The position numbers and the translations under genes were made by a program. Positions 53,527 to 61,655 of a stretch of DNA of 64,000 bases are shown here, piece after piece. Under the pieces are notes generated by a model. That model was not told the origin of the DNA. It searched no databases and saw only the letters and a program-made list of their open reading frames with translations. Positions within the stretch are counted from its first letter, which is position 1; each line of letters begins with the position of its first letter. The DNA is from Deltaproteobacteria bacterium (GTDB taxonomy: Bacteria > Myxococcota_A > Polyangia > Polyangiales > Ga0077539), in NCBI GenBank assembly GCA_016704445.1, contig JADJAE010000160.1, forward strand, positions 62,001 to 126,000, read 5' to 3'.

Positions 53527-54034
53527 CGCCACCCGGGCCACCGCCCCCGAAGTCGTCGGGGGGAAAGTCGTCGGCGTCGGCCGCCGGACGTCCGCCAGCC
53601 GCAGGGGCCGGACGGGCCGCGCCGCCGCCGCCGACCGCGGGACGAGCGCCGCCGACGGCAGCCGGAGCGCCGCCGCCCGGATGCGCGCCCACGCCCTCGT
53701 TGCGGCTGCCCAGCAGGATGAGGTTGGACGCCACGATGTCGGTCGCGCTCTTCTTCACCCCGTTGGAGTCTTCGTAGGAGCGCGTCTCGATGCGGCCCTC
53801 GACGTAGACCCGCGAGCCCTTGGAGAGGATCTTCGACAGCGCCTCGCCTCGCTTGCCCCAGAGGACCACCTGGTGCCAGTGCGTGACCTCCTGGCGGGTC
53901 TGGTTCTGGTCCATGTACGACTCCGTCGTCGCGAGGCGGAACTTCAACACCGGCCGGTTGTTGGTGGTGAAGCGAAGCTCCGGGTCGGCGCCGAGGTTGC
54001 CGATGAGCATTGCCTTGTTGAGTCCTTCAGCCAT
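53507..54034 (-). CDS. ssb: Single-stranded DNA-binding protein
   Basis: 175 residues from the ATG at 54034 (MAEGLNKAMLIGNLGADPELRF). The OB fold covers about residues 1-110 (VLKFRLATTESY, WHQVVLWGKRGEAL, SRVYVEGRIETRSYED). A Gly/Ala/Pro-rich linker follows, then the acidic tip DDDIPF that recruits partner proteins. It coats single-stranded DNA in replication, repair and recombination. The promoter-like -35 TTGACC and -10 TACGGT lie upstream (54084-54113). A 20-base overlap with the deacetylase start is unusual for ssb. Confidence 0.96.
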   Translation of the reverse strand: MAEGLNKAMLIGNLGADPELRFTTNNRPVLKFRLATTESYMDQNQTRQEVTHWHQVVLWGKRGEALSKILSKGSRVYVEGRIETRSYEDSNGVKKSATDIVASNLILLGSRNEGVGAHPGGGAPAAVGGARPAVGGGGAARPAPAAGGRPAADADDFPPDDFGGGGPGGDDDIPF

Positions 54035-54083
54035 GTTGTGCCCCGTTTCTCCAGGAGTGCGGGCGCAGCGCCCGTCGCGGTTC

Positions 54084-54113
54084 ACCGTAGTGGCCACCTC
54101 TCCGAGGGGTCAA
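54084..54113 (-). promoter_or_regulatory. Probable sigma70-type promoter of ssb
   Basis: On the minus strand TTGACC (54113-54108) is followed after 18 bases by TACGGT (54089-54084). This puts transcription start near 54077 and leaves about 40 bases of leader before the ssb ATG at 54034. The -35 element differs from consensus at one base; the -10 keeps the key TA and final T. Confidence 0.45.
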
Positions 54114-54121
54114 CAATTGGT

Positions 54122-54138
54122 GTGACATATCCTGTCAC
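54122..54138. promoter_or_regulatory. Palindrome GTGACA-N5-TGTCAC upstream of ssb
   Basis: GTGACA and TGTCAC form perfect 6-bp half-sites with a TATCC spacer. The palindrome lies 9 bases upstream of the ssb -35 element and 36 bases past the end of the GT-C gene. It is AT-richer than its surroundings, as operator sites often are. It could bind a repressor or activator of ssb; half-site spacing does not fit CRP. Confidence 0.4.
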
Positions 54139-54173
54139 GGCTCGAAACCGCGCCAGGAGCTTGCGTTCTCGGC

Positions 54174-55859
54174 TCAATAGTCGGCCGGGGGGCAGATGTC
54201 TCCGTGGCGTCGGCGGTACACGGGCTCGCCGTCGACGTAGCGCATGAAGCAGTACCCGCGGTCGAGGTACGCGCGGAGCTGGGGGTAGTTGTACATGTAC
54301 CTCCCGCTCATGGTCCGGCCGGCGTCGATGATGAGCTCGGGGCGCTCTCGCTCGAGGTCGGCGAGGAGCTGCTCTCGGCTGCCCGGCACCACCCGGCGCT
54401 CCTCCTCGTCGCGCGTCGCCTGGAACCACGGCACCACCCCGGCGGGGTAGACCGTGTAGACGAAGCGCGAGGCGGGCATGCGCTGCGACGAGACGTAGGT
54501 CTCCGCGCGGAAGCCCCAGACGAAGATGCGCTCCCCCGGGTCGGTGCGCTCCAGCACGTAGCGAACGATCGGGTCGGTGCGGGGGTTCTGGTACCAGCGG
54601 TCGGTCTCGCGGCGCAGGCGCACGTTGCGGCTGAGGTTCGAGGCGCAGATGACCAGCAGCGCGGAGGCGCCGAGCACCAGGGTGAGGGTGCCGACGAAGC
54701 GGCCTCGCAGCGTGGCTCGCGACGGGGCGACGGAGGCCGCGAGGGCGCCGCCGGCCACCACCGCCGCCACGGAGAACACCTCGACCAGGTAGTGAGGGAA
54801 GAAGCGCCCGGTGAACGACGCCCCGATCACGCTCCCGATGAGCTGGAGAAACGCCACCAGCGCGCCTCCCTGGGCGCGGAGCCCGGTCCAGCGAGGGCCC
54901 TCGTGGTCGGTCACCCGGCGCAGCACGCGGGCCGCGAGCAGCCACCCGAGGGAGCCCACCACCACGATGCCGAAGAGGTACTTGTCGAGCTGCTCCTTCA
55001 GCTTGTCGCGGTAGGAGGTGAGGTTGACCGGAGCCATGAAGATCTCCCGGCCATACCGTTGGAAGTAATAGAAGAACTCCTTGAGGTGCCCGGAGGCGGC
55101 GTAGATCGCCACCACCAGCACGAAGGGGATGGCCGAGCCGAGGGCGAAGCGGATCAGCGCGCGGGCGCGCGACTCGCGGGTGGAGCCGGGGTCGTTGTTG
55201 CCGAGGACGATCCACGCCGCGAGGGGGAGCGCGTGGATGAGGGCCATCTGCTTGCTCAGGCCCGCGCAGGCGGCGAGCACGCCCGCGACGAGGATGTGGG
55301 CGTCGCGGCGGCGCACCGTCCCCCGGGGGTCGTCGGCCGGGCGCATCGCGCGGGCCACGAGCAGCCACGAGGCGAGCGCGAAGATCATCGCGACGACCTC
55401 GCCGTTGTAGCCGATGCCGTCCCAGGGGTTGAGCTCGTAGGTGAAGAAGTAGGTCGAGACCAGCACCGCGATGGCGGCCGCCGCGGGGGAGAAGAGCTCC
55501 AGCGCCAGCAGGAACACCAGCGCCAGCGTGGAGAGGGCGCAGAGGAGGGCGAGGACGCGGATGGGGATCCAGCTCCACATGCCGCCGATGCGCATCGCGA
55601 GCGCGGCGAGCCAGTAGGTGATGGGCCCGCGCTGCGAGACGCCGTCGACGTAGGGGAGCCAGTGCCCGCGGATCATGCGCAGGCCGAGCGCGGATATGTA
55701 ACCCTCGTCGTTGCTGACCGGCGTGGCGTAGGGGAGGAGGAAGTGCGCGTGGGCGCGGAGCGTGACCACGACGGAGACGGCGAGCGCGAGGAGCGTCGGC
55801 CCCCACCCGAGGAGGCGCTCGCGTCGGCGAACACGGGGGTCTTCAGCAGCGGTGTTCAT
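54174..55859 (-). CDS. GT-C (PMT/ArnT-like) membrane glycosyltransferase
   Basis: 561 residues, ATG at 55859. The first helix leads to the catalytic loop ATPVSNDEGYISALGLRM (Asp-Glu) followed by SQRGPITYWLAALAMRIGG, as in family 39/83-type enzymes. Eleven or so membrane helices follow, then a C-terminal soluble part (VLERTDPGERIFVWGFRAETY...YVDGEPVYRRRHGDICPP). It acts at the inner membrane on polyprenyl-linked sugar donors. It lies between ssb and the IgGFc-binding-like gene on the same strand, with 40 bases to the latter. Substrate unknown. Confidence 0.87.
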   Translation of the reverse strand: MNTAAEDPRVRRRERLLGWGPTLLALAVSVVVTLRAHAHFLLPYATPVSNDEGYISALGLRMIRGHWLPYVDGVSQRGPITYWLAALAMRIGGMWSWIPIRVLALLCALSTLALVFLLALELFSPAAAAIAVLVSTYFFTYELNPWDGIGYNGEVVAMIFALASWLLVARAMRPADDPRGTVRRRDAHILVAGVLAACAGLSKQMALIHALPLAAWIVLGNNDPGSTRESRARALIRFALGSAIPFVLVVAIYAASGHLKEFFYYFQRYGREIFMAPVNLTSYRDKLKEQLDKYLFGIVVVGSLGWLLAARVLRRVTDHEGPRWTGLRAQGGALVAFLQLIGSVIGASFTGRFFPHYLVEVFSVAAVVAGGALAASVAPSRATLRGRFVGTLTLVLGASALLVICASNLSRNVRLRRETDRWYQNPRTDPIVRYVLERTDPGERIFVWGFRAETYVSSQRMPASRFVYTVYPAGVVPWFQATRDEEERRVVPGSREQLLADLERERPELIIDAGRTMSGRYMYNYPQLRAYLDRGYCFMRYVDGEPVYRRRHGDICPPADY

Positions 55860-55899
55860 CGGTGTTGAGAGCAGTGGGGGGAGTCGAGGGGATGAAAGA

Positions 55900-57705
55900 T
55901 CAGCCCGGGGTGATGAGCTGCAGGTCGAGGCCGCCGGGGTACATGTACGAGGTGTACCGGGCGACGCCGTAGACCTTCACCCCGATGGGCTGTCCCGCGG
56001 AGGAGCGCAGCCGGTGCGGCCCGCTGGTGATCTGGAGGGTGAAGATGTTCATGGTGCCGACGGTGGACATCGACCCGCGCAGGGGCATGTCGTCCAGGAT
56101 GAGCTCGGTGCCCGCGGGGGCGACCACGTTGACGAAGTTGTTGGGGTAGGTCTGCGGCACGTAGAAGTCGTAGCTGGTGCGGTACTGCTGCACCGGCACC
56201 TCGAAGACCATCGCGGGGTCGCCCGAGGAGAGCCCGCTTCCGGCGGGCCCCTGGCCCAGCATGAACTGCGACACCAGCAGCGCCTGCGTGCCGATCACAC
56301 GGAAGTTGGCGTTGGTCTGGAACTCGATGAGCTGCCCCGCGGACAGGGTGACCGGGGCGTGGGCGCTCGGCGGGTCGAAGGTGAGCGCGTTGTCGTTGGA
56401 CTGCGACAGGATGCGCACCACCGCAGGGACGCCGGGGCCGCGGTCGCGCAGCGCGGAGACCACATAGTCCCGGCCCCAGGTCTCGTCGGGCAGGAGCTGC
56501 TCCTCCAGGTGGTCGCACGCGACGCGGCCGGCGGGCACCGTGGCGCAGTCGTGGCCCACGAAGACGGCCACCGGCTGGTTGCTCTCGATGGAGGTGCCGG
56601 TGAGGTCGCCCATCCCGTCGCCGATGAGCTCGAGCACGTCGCCGGCGGTGAGGGTGAAGGTCCTCGACTCGCCCGAGCGAATGGCCGGGATTCCGGCGCC
56701 CGCGGCGACGTTGGAGGTGGGGCGCACGGTGACCTCGGTGGTCTCGCCGGTGACCGCCGTGACGGCGATGAAGCCCCCGACGGTCTGGCGGGTGAGGGCG
56801 TTGAAGACGTTGGGCCAGGTGGAGACGAGGTAGCGGTTGCGCATCACGCCCTGCGGGAGCAGCAGCGAGGCGTCGTTGGTGAAGGAGAAGAAGCCCCCGT
56901 CGCGGCTCGAAGGTGAGCGGGTTGAACTGGTACGCCGCGATGGGCCCGTTGCTGCGCACGTGGTACGCGCCGCCGCGGCGGATGACCGAGTTGGCCGGGC
57001 TGGCCGTCGCGTCGGGGCAGGGGCTGCCGTCGGCCCGGCAGCCGCGGTTGGCCGGGTTGAGCTGCACCAGCTCGGAGACCCACGGGAGGGTGACGGTCTC
57101 GATGGCGCCCGGCGCGAGGTCGACCTCCCGGGGGGTGCCGAGGGTGCCGCCGGTGATGGTGGCGTGCACCGCGTAGCCCTGCGGGTTGGAGAGCACGACG
57201 GCGAAGGAGAACTGCGGGTCGAGCGCGGTGTTGGGGGTGATCGTCGGCCAGTAGTCGCAGCCCAGGTACGAGCGGCCCGTGGAGCTCGCGGAGCAGCGGT
57301 CGACGCAGACGCCGGAGTTGCAGCTCTCGCCGTTGGAGAGGTTGCACGAGGCGCCGTCGACCCAGCGCGAGCCGTCGGCGCTGCAGGTCTGGATCTGCTG
57401 CGGAGAGGCCGGGTTGCACCGCGAGGTCGACGGGGCGCAGAGGCGGCAGCCGACGTTGGGGACGCACGATCCGCTCGGCGCCACGCAGGCCTGGCGGTCG
57501 ACGATCTGGCCGTCGGCGTCGCAGGTGTAGCGCTCGTTGCCGTTGCAGTAGACGCGGCCCCGGTCGCAGGGGCCGACGGTGCCTACGTCGCCGAGGGCCC
57601 CGAGCCGCCGTCGCGCGTGATGACGGTGAAGCGCTGATCTTCGGCCGAGCAGGCTGCGACGGAGGCCACGGCGGACAGCGAAAGGACGCAAAGCAAAGCG
57701 CGCAT
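55900..57705 (-). CDS. IgGFc-binding-type surface lipoprotein (two compensating frameshifts)
   Basis: About 600 residues. The ATG at 57705 gives a lipoprotein signal (LLCVLSLSAVASVAAC). The frame then hits TAG at 57584-57586; protein sense continues in the neighbouring frame (CDRGRVYCNGNERYTC...). It returns to the first frame near 56896-56908 (FFSFTNDASLLLPQG). After a Cys-rich region (about 45-140), the IgGFc-binding N-terminal-type domain follows: FSFAVVLSNPQGYAV, YQFNPL, RNRYLVSTWPNVFN, VAVFVGHDCATVP, DETWGRDYVVSALRD, YTSYMYPGG. Such domains occur in secreted mucin-like and adhesive proteins. The indels are one base each and are probably sequence error. Confidence 0.78.
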
Positions 57706-57795
57706 GCCACGACTTCTACCGCAGCCGTAGCGCGCGCGTCCACGCGAGGCCGTTGCCCTGTGACGGTCACCACGGGCATCCTCCGGCCCGATCTC

Positions 57796-59139
57796 ATGGA
57801 CCTGCTACTCCGCGGCGGAACCCTCGTCACCTGCGACCCCGACGACCGAGTCACCCCGGGCGCGCTCTGGATCACCGACGGCCGCATCGCCGCCCTGGGC
57901 GCCGACGCCGAGGAGAAGGCGACCCGCTCGGGCCGATCGCTGCGCGTGCTCGACGTGGCCGGGTGCGCGGTGATCCCTGGCTTCGTGCAGGCGCACGTGC
58001 ACCTCTGCCAGACGCTCTTTCGCGGCATGGGGGACGACCTCCCGCTGCTCACCTGGCTGAAGGAGCGCATCTGGCCCCTCGAAGGGGCGCACGACCCCCG
58101 CTCGCTGCGCGCCAGCGCCGACCTCGGCATCGCGGAGCTCATCAAGGGCGGCACCACCACGGTGCTGGACATGGGCACCGTGCGCCACCACGACGCGGTC
58201 TTCGAGGCGCTGCGCGACTCCGGGCTCCGTGCGGTCTCGGGCAAGACCATGATGGACGCCGGGGAGAGCGTTCCGCCGACGCTGAGGGAGACCACCGAGG
58301 AGAGCCTCGCGGAGAGCGACGCGCTCTGCGCCCGGTGGCACGGCGCCGAAGGAGGGCGGCTGCGCTACGCGTACTCGCCGCGCTTCATCCTCTCGTGCAC
58401 CGAGAGGCTCTTCCGAGGCTGCGTAGAGCGGGCGAGGGAGCGGGGCGCGTGGATGCACACCCACGCCTCCGAGCACCCGGGAGAGCGGGACGCGGTGCGC
58501 GCTGTGCTCGGCATGGACGACGTCGACGCCCTCCACGCGTGGGGCTTCGCGGGGCCGGACGTGGTCATCGCCCACGGGGTGCAGCTCACCCCGAAGCAGC
58601 GGCGCATGCTGGGTCGCGACCAGACGCGAGTGGCCCACTGCCCGAGCGCCAACCTCAAGCTCGGATCGGGCGTGGCGAGGGTCGAGCGCATGCAGCGCGC
58701 GGGCATCGTGGTGGGCATCGGCGCGGACGGCGCGGCCTGCAACAACAACCTCGACGCGCTGCTGGAGATGCGGCTCGCGTCGCTGCTGGCCAAGCGCTTC
58801 GGCGACACCGGGGCGCTCCCGGCGCGGCGGGTGCTGCGCATGGCGACCATCGACGGAGCGACCGCGCTGGGCATCGCCGACGAGGTGGGATCGCTCGAGG
58901 TCGGCAAGCGCGCGGACGTGACGGTGATCGACCTGTCGACGACGCACGTCGAGCCCTGGGGCGAAGCCTCGGCGCGCATCGTCTACGCGGCGCAGTCGCG
59001 GGACGTGCGGCACGTGGTGGTCGACGGGCGGGTGCTGCTGCACGAGGGGCGGCTCACGACGCTGGACGAGGCCGAGGTGCGCGCCAGGGCGAGGTCCGAG
59101 GCCGTCGCGGTGCGAGCGCGCGCGGGCGTTACGGCATAG
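57796..59139 (+). CDS. Amidohydrolase, MtaD/TrzA-like deaminase
   Basis: 447 residues from the ATG at 57796 (MDLLLRGGTLVT); a GTG at 57760 would add 12. It has a metal-dependent TIM barrel with HVH (His67, His69) in FVQAHVHLCQT, THASEHPGE, HGVQLTPKQ with its metal His, and GIGADGAACNNN with the catalytic Asp. The C-terminal beta part is IADEVGSLEVGKRADVTVID. The family deaminates S-adenosylhomocysteine, methylthioadenosine, guanine or triazines. The purine side is likelier but not provable. It is followed after 16 bases by the amidotransferase gene on the same strand. Confidence 0.9.
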   Translation: MDLLLRGGTLVTCDPDDRVTPGALWITDGRIAALGADAEEKATRSGRSLRVLDVAGCAVIPGFVQAHVHLCQTLFRGMGDDLPLLTWLKERIWPLEGAHDPRSLRASADLGIAELIKGGTTTVLDMGTVRHHDAVFEALRDSGLRAVSGKTMMDAGESVPPTLRETTEESLAESDALCARWHGAEGGRLRYAYSPRFILSCTERLFRGCVERARERGAWMHTHASEHPGERDAVRAVLGMDDVDALHAWGFAGPDVVIAHGVQLTPKQRRMLGRDQTRVAHCPSANLKLGSGVARVERMQRAGIVVGIGADGAACNNNLDALLEMRLASLLAKRFGDTGALPARRVLRMATIDGATALGIADEVGSLEVGKRADVTVIDLSTTHVEPWGEASARIVYAAQSRDVRHVVVDGRVLLHEGRLTTLDEAEVRARARSEAVAVRARAGVTA

Positions 59140-59155
59140 AGAGGGAGACGCCGCC

Positions 59156-59956
59156 GTGTGTGAGCTCCTCGGGATGGACTGCAACACCCCCACGGACATC
59201 CTGTTTTCGTTCACGGGCTTCTCGCAGCGGGGAGGGCGCACCGGGCCGCACGGCGACGGGTGGGGCCTCGCGTTCTTCGAGGGCAAGGCGGTGCGCGCCT
59301 TCGTCGACTCGTCGCCCTGCGCGGAGAGCCCCCTCGCGAGCTTCGTGCGCAGCCACTCGATCAAGACGATGATGGCGGTCTCGCACATCCGGAAGATGAC
59401 CCGCGGGAGGGTGAAGCTCGCCAACACGCACCCCTTCGTGCGCGAGCTGTGGGGCCGCGCGTGGGTCTTCGCGCACAACGGCACCGTGAAGGGCGTACCG
59501 CGGGTGAAGACCGGGCGCTTCGTCCCCATCGGGGAGACCGACAGCGAGCGGGCGTTCTGCACGCTGATGAACCGGGTGGCGAGGCGCTTTCCCACGGAGC
59601 CCGAGGATCCGTCGGCGTTGTGGTCCTACGTTGCGCGCGTGGCCGCGGAGATCGGCCGCCGCGGGACCTTCAACTTCATCCTCGCCAACGGCGACGTGCT
59701 CTTCGCCCGCTGCGACACGAAGCTCTGCTTCATCGAGCGCCGCGCCCCCTTCGGCAAGGCCACCCTCAAGGACCACGACGTGAGCGTCGACTTCGGCGCC
59801 GTCACCACGCCGCGCGACCGGGTCGCCGTCGTGGCCACCGCGCCGCTCACCGTCGACGAGGTCTGGACCCACGGCGAGCCCGGGACGCTGTGGGTGTTTC
59901 GCAAGGGACGCCTCGCTGCCACGCTGCGCAGCGGTCCGAACCGGGTCAAAGGCTGA
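59156..59956 (+). CDS. Class II glutamine amidotransferase (YafJ-like)
   Basis: 266 residues from a GTG at 59156, with GAGGGAG upstream. Cys2 after the initiator (MCELLGMDCN) is the N-terminal nucleophile. Then GPHGDGWGLAFFEG, SHIRKMTRG and the oxyanion-side FAHNGTVKG follow, with GETDSERAFC. Members of this stand-alone group hydrolyse glutamine or a gamma-glutamyl compound, and the physiological substrate is usually unknown. It converges with the zinc-ribbon gene, with a single base between their stop codons. Confidence 0.92.
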   Translation: MCELLGMDCNTPTDILFSFTGFSQRGGRTGPHGDGWGLAFFEGKAVRAFVDSSPCAESPLASFVRSHSIKTMMAVSHIRKMTRGRVKLANTHPFVRELWGRAWVFAHNGTVKGVPRVKTGRFVPIGETDSERAFCTLMNRVARRFPTEPEDPSALWSYVARVAAEIGRRGTFNFILANGDVLFARCDTKLCFIERRAPFGKATLKDHDVSVDFGAVTTPRDRVAVVATAPLTVDEVWTHGEPGTLWVFRKGRLAATLRSGPNRVKG

Positions 59957-59957
59957 G

Positions 59958-60176
59958 CTACTCGTCGTCGGAGGCGAAGAGCTGCACGTTGTTGCAGGCG
60001 TCGCACTTCCGCGCGCGCATCCCCCACCCGGTCGCGAACACGCTGCTCAGCAGGTCGGCGTCGTCCGGGACGAAGACCACGCCCTGCCCCTTCATCCTCC
60101 CGTCGACGAAGGTCGTACAGCCGCACAACGGACAGGAAGGCAGCGGCGGTGAAGGCTCGCGGAACGGTCCGGTCAT
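59958..60176 (-). CDS. Small zinc-ribbon protein, 72 aa
   Basis: Two Cys pairs (CPLCGC near residue 15 and CDACNN near 58) would hold one Zn ion. Between them lies FVPDDADLLSSVF. There is no signal peptide or membrane helix, so it is cytosolic. Small proteins with this layout are common and mostly uncharacterised. A nucleic-acid or protein-binding role is conjecture. Confidence 0.75.
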   Translation of the reverse strand: MTGPFREPSPPLPSCPLCGCTTFVDGRMKGQGVVFVPDDADLLSSVFATGWGMRARKCDACNNVQLFASDDE

Positions 60177-60203
60177 GCCTCCGATGCTACCACGAGGCCT
60201 CCG

Positions 60204-61655
60204 CTACTCCGCCGCGATGACCCAGAGGCCGCCGCGGTAGAACATCGCCCCGGCGCGTGAGAGGGGCGGCGCCGAGGGGCGCGCGAAGGGGGCGAAGCTC
60301 GCGCGGGGCACGGCGGTGATCCAGGCCCAGCAGTAGCCCGCGTCGCCGAGGTGCACGGAGGAGTCGGTGACCACGGCGTAGTACGGACCCACCCGGGTCG
60401 AGGAGGTGGTCCCCGGGGGGCAGAAGCTCGCGGGACTGGCGGTCACCCAGCCGTCGGCGTTCTGGGTGTCCAGCCAGCCGAAGCGGAGCGAGGCGTAGGA
60501 GGGCGCCGCGCTGCCCATCCACGTTGGCGTCGGGTCGGTGCGAGTGAACGTGAACGCGCGGGAAGCGAGGTCGTAGCCGTACTGGATCACACCTTCGCGG
60601 GCGAGGAAGGTCACGCCCTCGGTGGTTCCGCCGGGGCTCCCGTGCGCGGCGGGGACGGTGTAGGCCGTCACGATCGTTCGGCCGCGGGTCTCGGGGAAGA
60701 GCGTGGAGAGGGCGCCCGACGAGGTCCAGGTGTGAGCGCCGAGGTCGAGGAGGTGCCAGGTGGCGTCGGTGATCACGTAGGCGATGCCCTGGCTCTCGAT
60801 GTCGAAGGCCGCGCGCACGGGGCTCAGCGGCGCGTTGAGGGTGCGCTGCGTCGGGTTGGCGTCCCGCGCGGCGTCCAGCGGCCACGCGCTCCACGTCGCC
60901 GCTCCCGTCGGCAGGAACCAGATCCCGCACGCGCCCTCGTCCGACTCGGCGTCGCAGTCGTCGTCCCGACCGTTGCAGCGCTCGCGCGCCCCCGGGTACC
61001 GGCCGGGATCACGGTCGTCGCAGTCGGTCCCCGCGGGCGAGCGGTCGCCGTCGAGGTCGGCCGCGCAGCGAGCGCTCACGCACACGGCGCCCGCCCCGCA
61101 GATCGCCCCGCAGCAGGGCTGCCCGCTCGCCCCGCAGGCGTCACAGCGCCCGGCGACGCAGGCGCTTCCCGCGGCGCAGGCCGTCCCGCAGCAGGCCTGG
61201 CCGGTCGCCCCGCAGGGCGGCGGCGCGACGCAGCGCGCGAACTCACAGATCAGCGGCGCCTGACAGGCCTCGCTCGCGCAGCACCGCAGGCCCGACTGCC
61301 CGCACGCGCCGAGGTCCACCGGAGTGCTGACGTCCACCGGAACGCCGCGGTCCACAGGGGCGCCGAGGTCCACAGGGGTGCCGACGTCGATCGGCGCAGG
61401 GCGGTCCACCGGTGCGCCGACATCCATCGCCACGGCGGCGTCCCTCGCATCGGTCGCGACGACGACGTCCTGCGTCGGAGGGAGGTCTCTCGCTCCGAGG
61501 TCGGTGTCGGCGATCGTGTCGACGGGCGTCGGAGCGTCCATCCTCGTCACCCCACCGTTCCCTGAGTCTTGCGGGTCGACCGGGATGACGGAGGTCCCCT
61601 GGGCGCAGGCCACGAGCGCGAGGGAGAGCGTGAACAGCGGGGCTGGGGTCTTCAT
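60204..61655 (-). CDS. Lipoprotein with MopE-type metal-binding motif
   Basis: 483 residues. The signal (LFTLSLALVAC) is followed by an Asp/Pro/Val spacer containing a hexapeptide repeat (units like PVDLGA, PVDRGV; DNA period 18). A Cys-rich part (about 115-195, CCASEACQAPLIC, CCGTACAAGSACVAG) precedes the motif DLDGDRSPAGTDCDD with RDPGRYPGARERCNGRDDDCD. This pattern is shared with copper-binding MopE and many myxobacterial surface proteins. The C-terminal 230 residues look like a beta-propeller or all-beta domain. The start overlaps the end of the esterase gene by 4 bases, so the pair is translated together. Confidence 0.85.
   Translation of the reverse strand: MKTPAPLFTLSLALVACAQGTSVIPVDPQDSGNGGVTRMDAPTPVDTIADTDLGARDLPPTQDVVVATDARDAAVAMDVGAPVDRPAPIDVGTPVDLGAPVDRGVPVDVSTPVDLGACGQSGLRCCASEACQAPLICEFARCVAPPPCGATGQACCGTACAAGSACVAGRCDACGASGQPCCGAICGAGAVCVSARCAADLDGDRSPAGTDCDDRDPGRYPGARERCNGRDDDCDAESDEGACGIWFLPTGAATWSAWPLDAARDANPTQRTLNAPLSPVRAAFDIESQGIAYVITDATWHLLDLGAHTWTSSGALSTLFPETRGRTIVTAYTVPAAHGSPGGTTEGVTFLAREGVIQYGYDLASRAFTFTRTDPTPTWMGSAAPSYASLRFGWLDTQNADGWVTASPASFCPPGTTSSTRVGPYYAVVTDSSVHLGDAGYCWAWITAVPRASFAPFARPSAPPLSRAGAMFYRGGLWVIAAE
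61311..61436. repeat. Seven 18-bp tandem units coding for a hexapeptide spacer
   Basis: Units begin at 61311, 61329, 61347, 61365, 61383, 61401 and 61419, with a core like GAGGTCCACCGG. On the minus strand they encode Val-Asp-x-x-x-Pro repeats in the lipoprotein spacer. Units differ by several bases, so this is an old expansion, not a recent one. Confidence 0.75.

Noticed and set aside
54121..54139. TGTGA...TCAC upstream of ssb read as a CRP-like site
   Set aside because: The half-site spacing is wrong for CRP/FNR; it is kept only as an unnamed palindrome.
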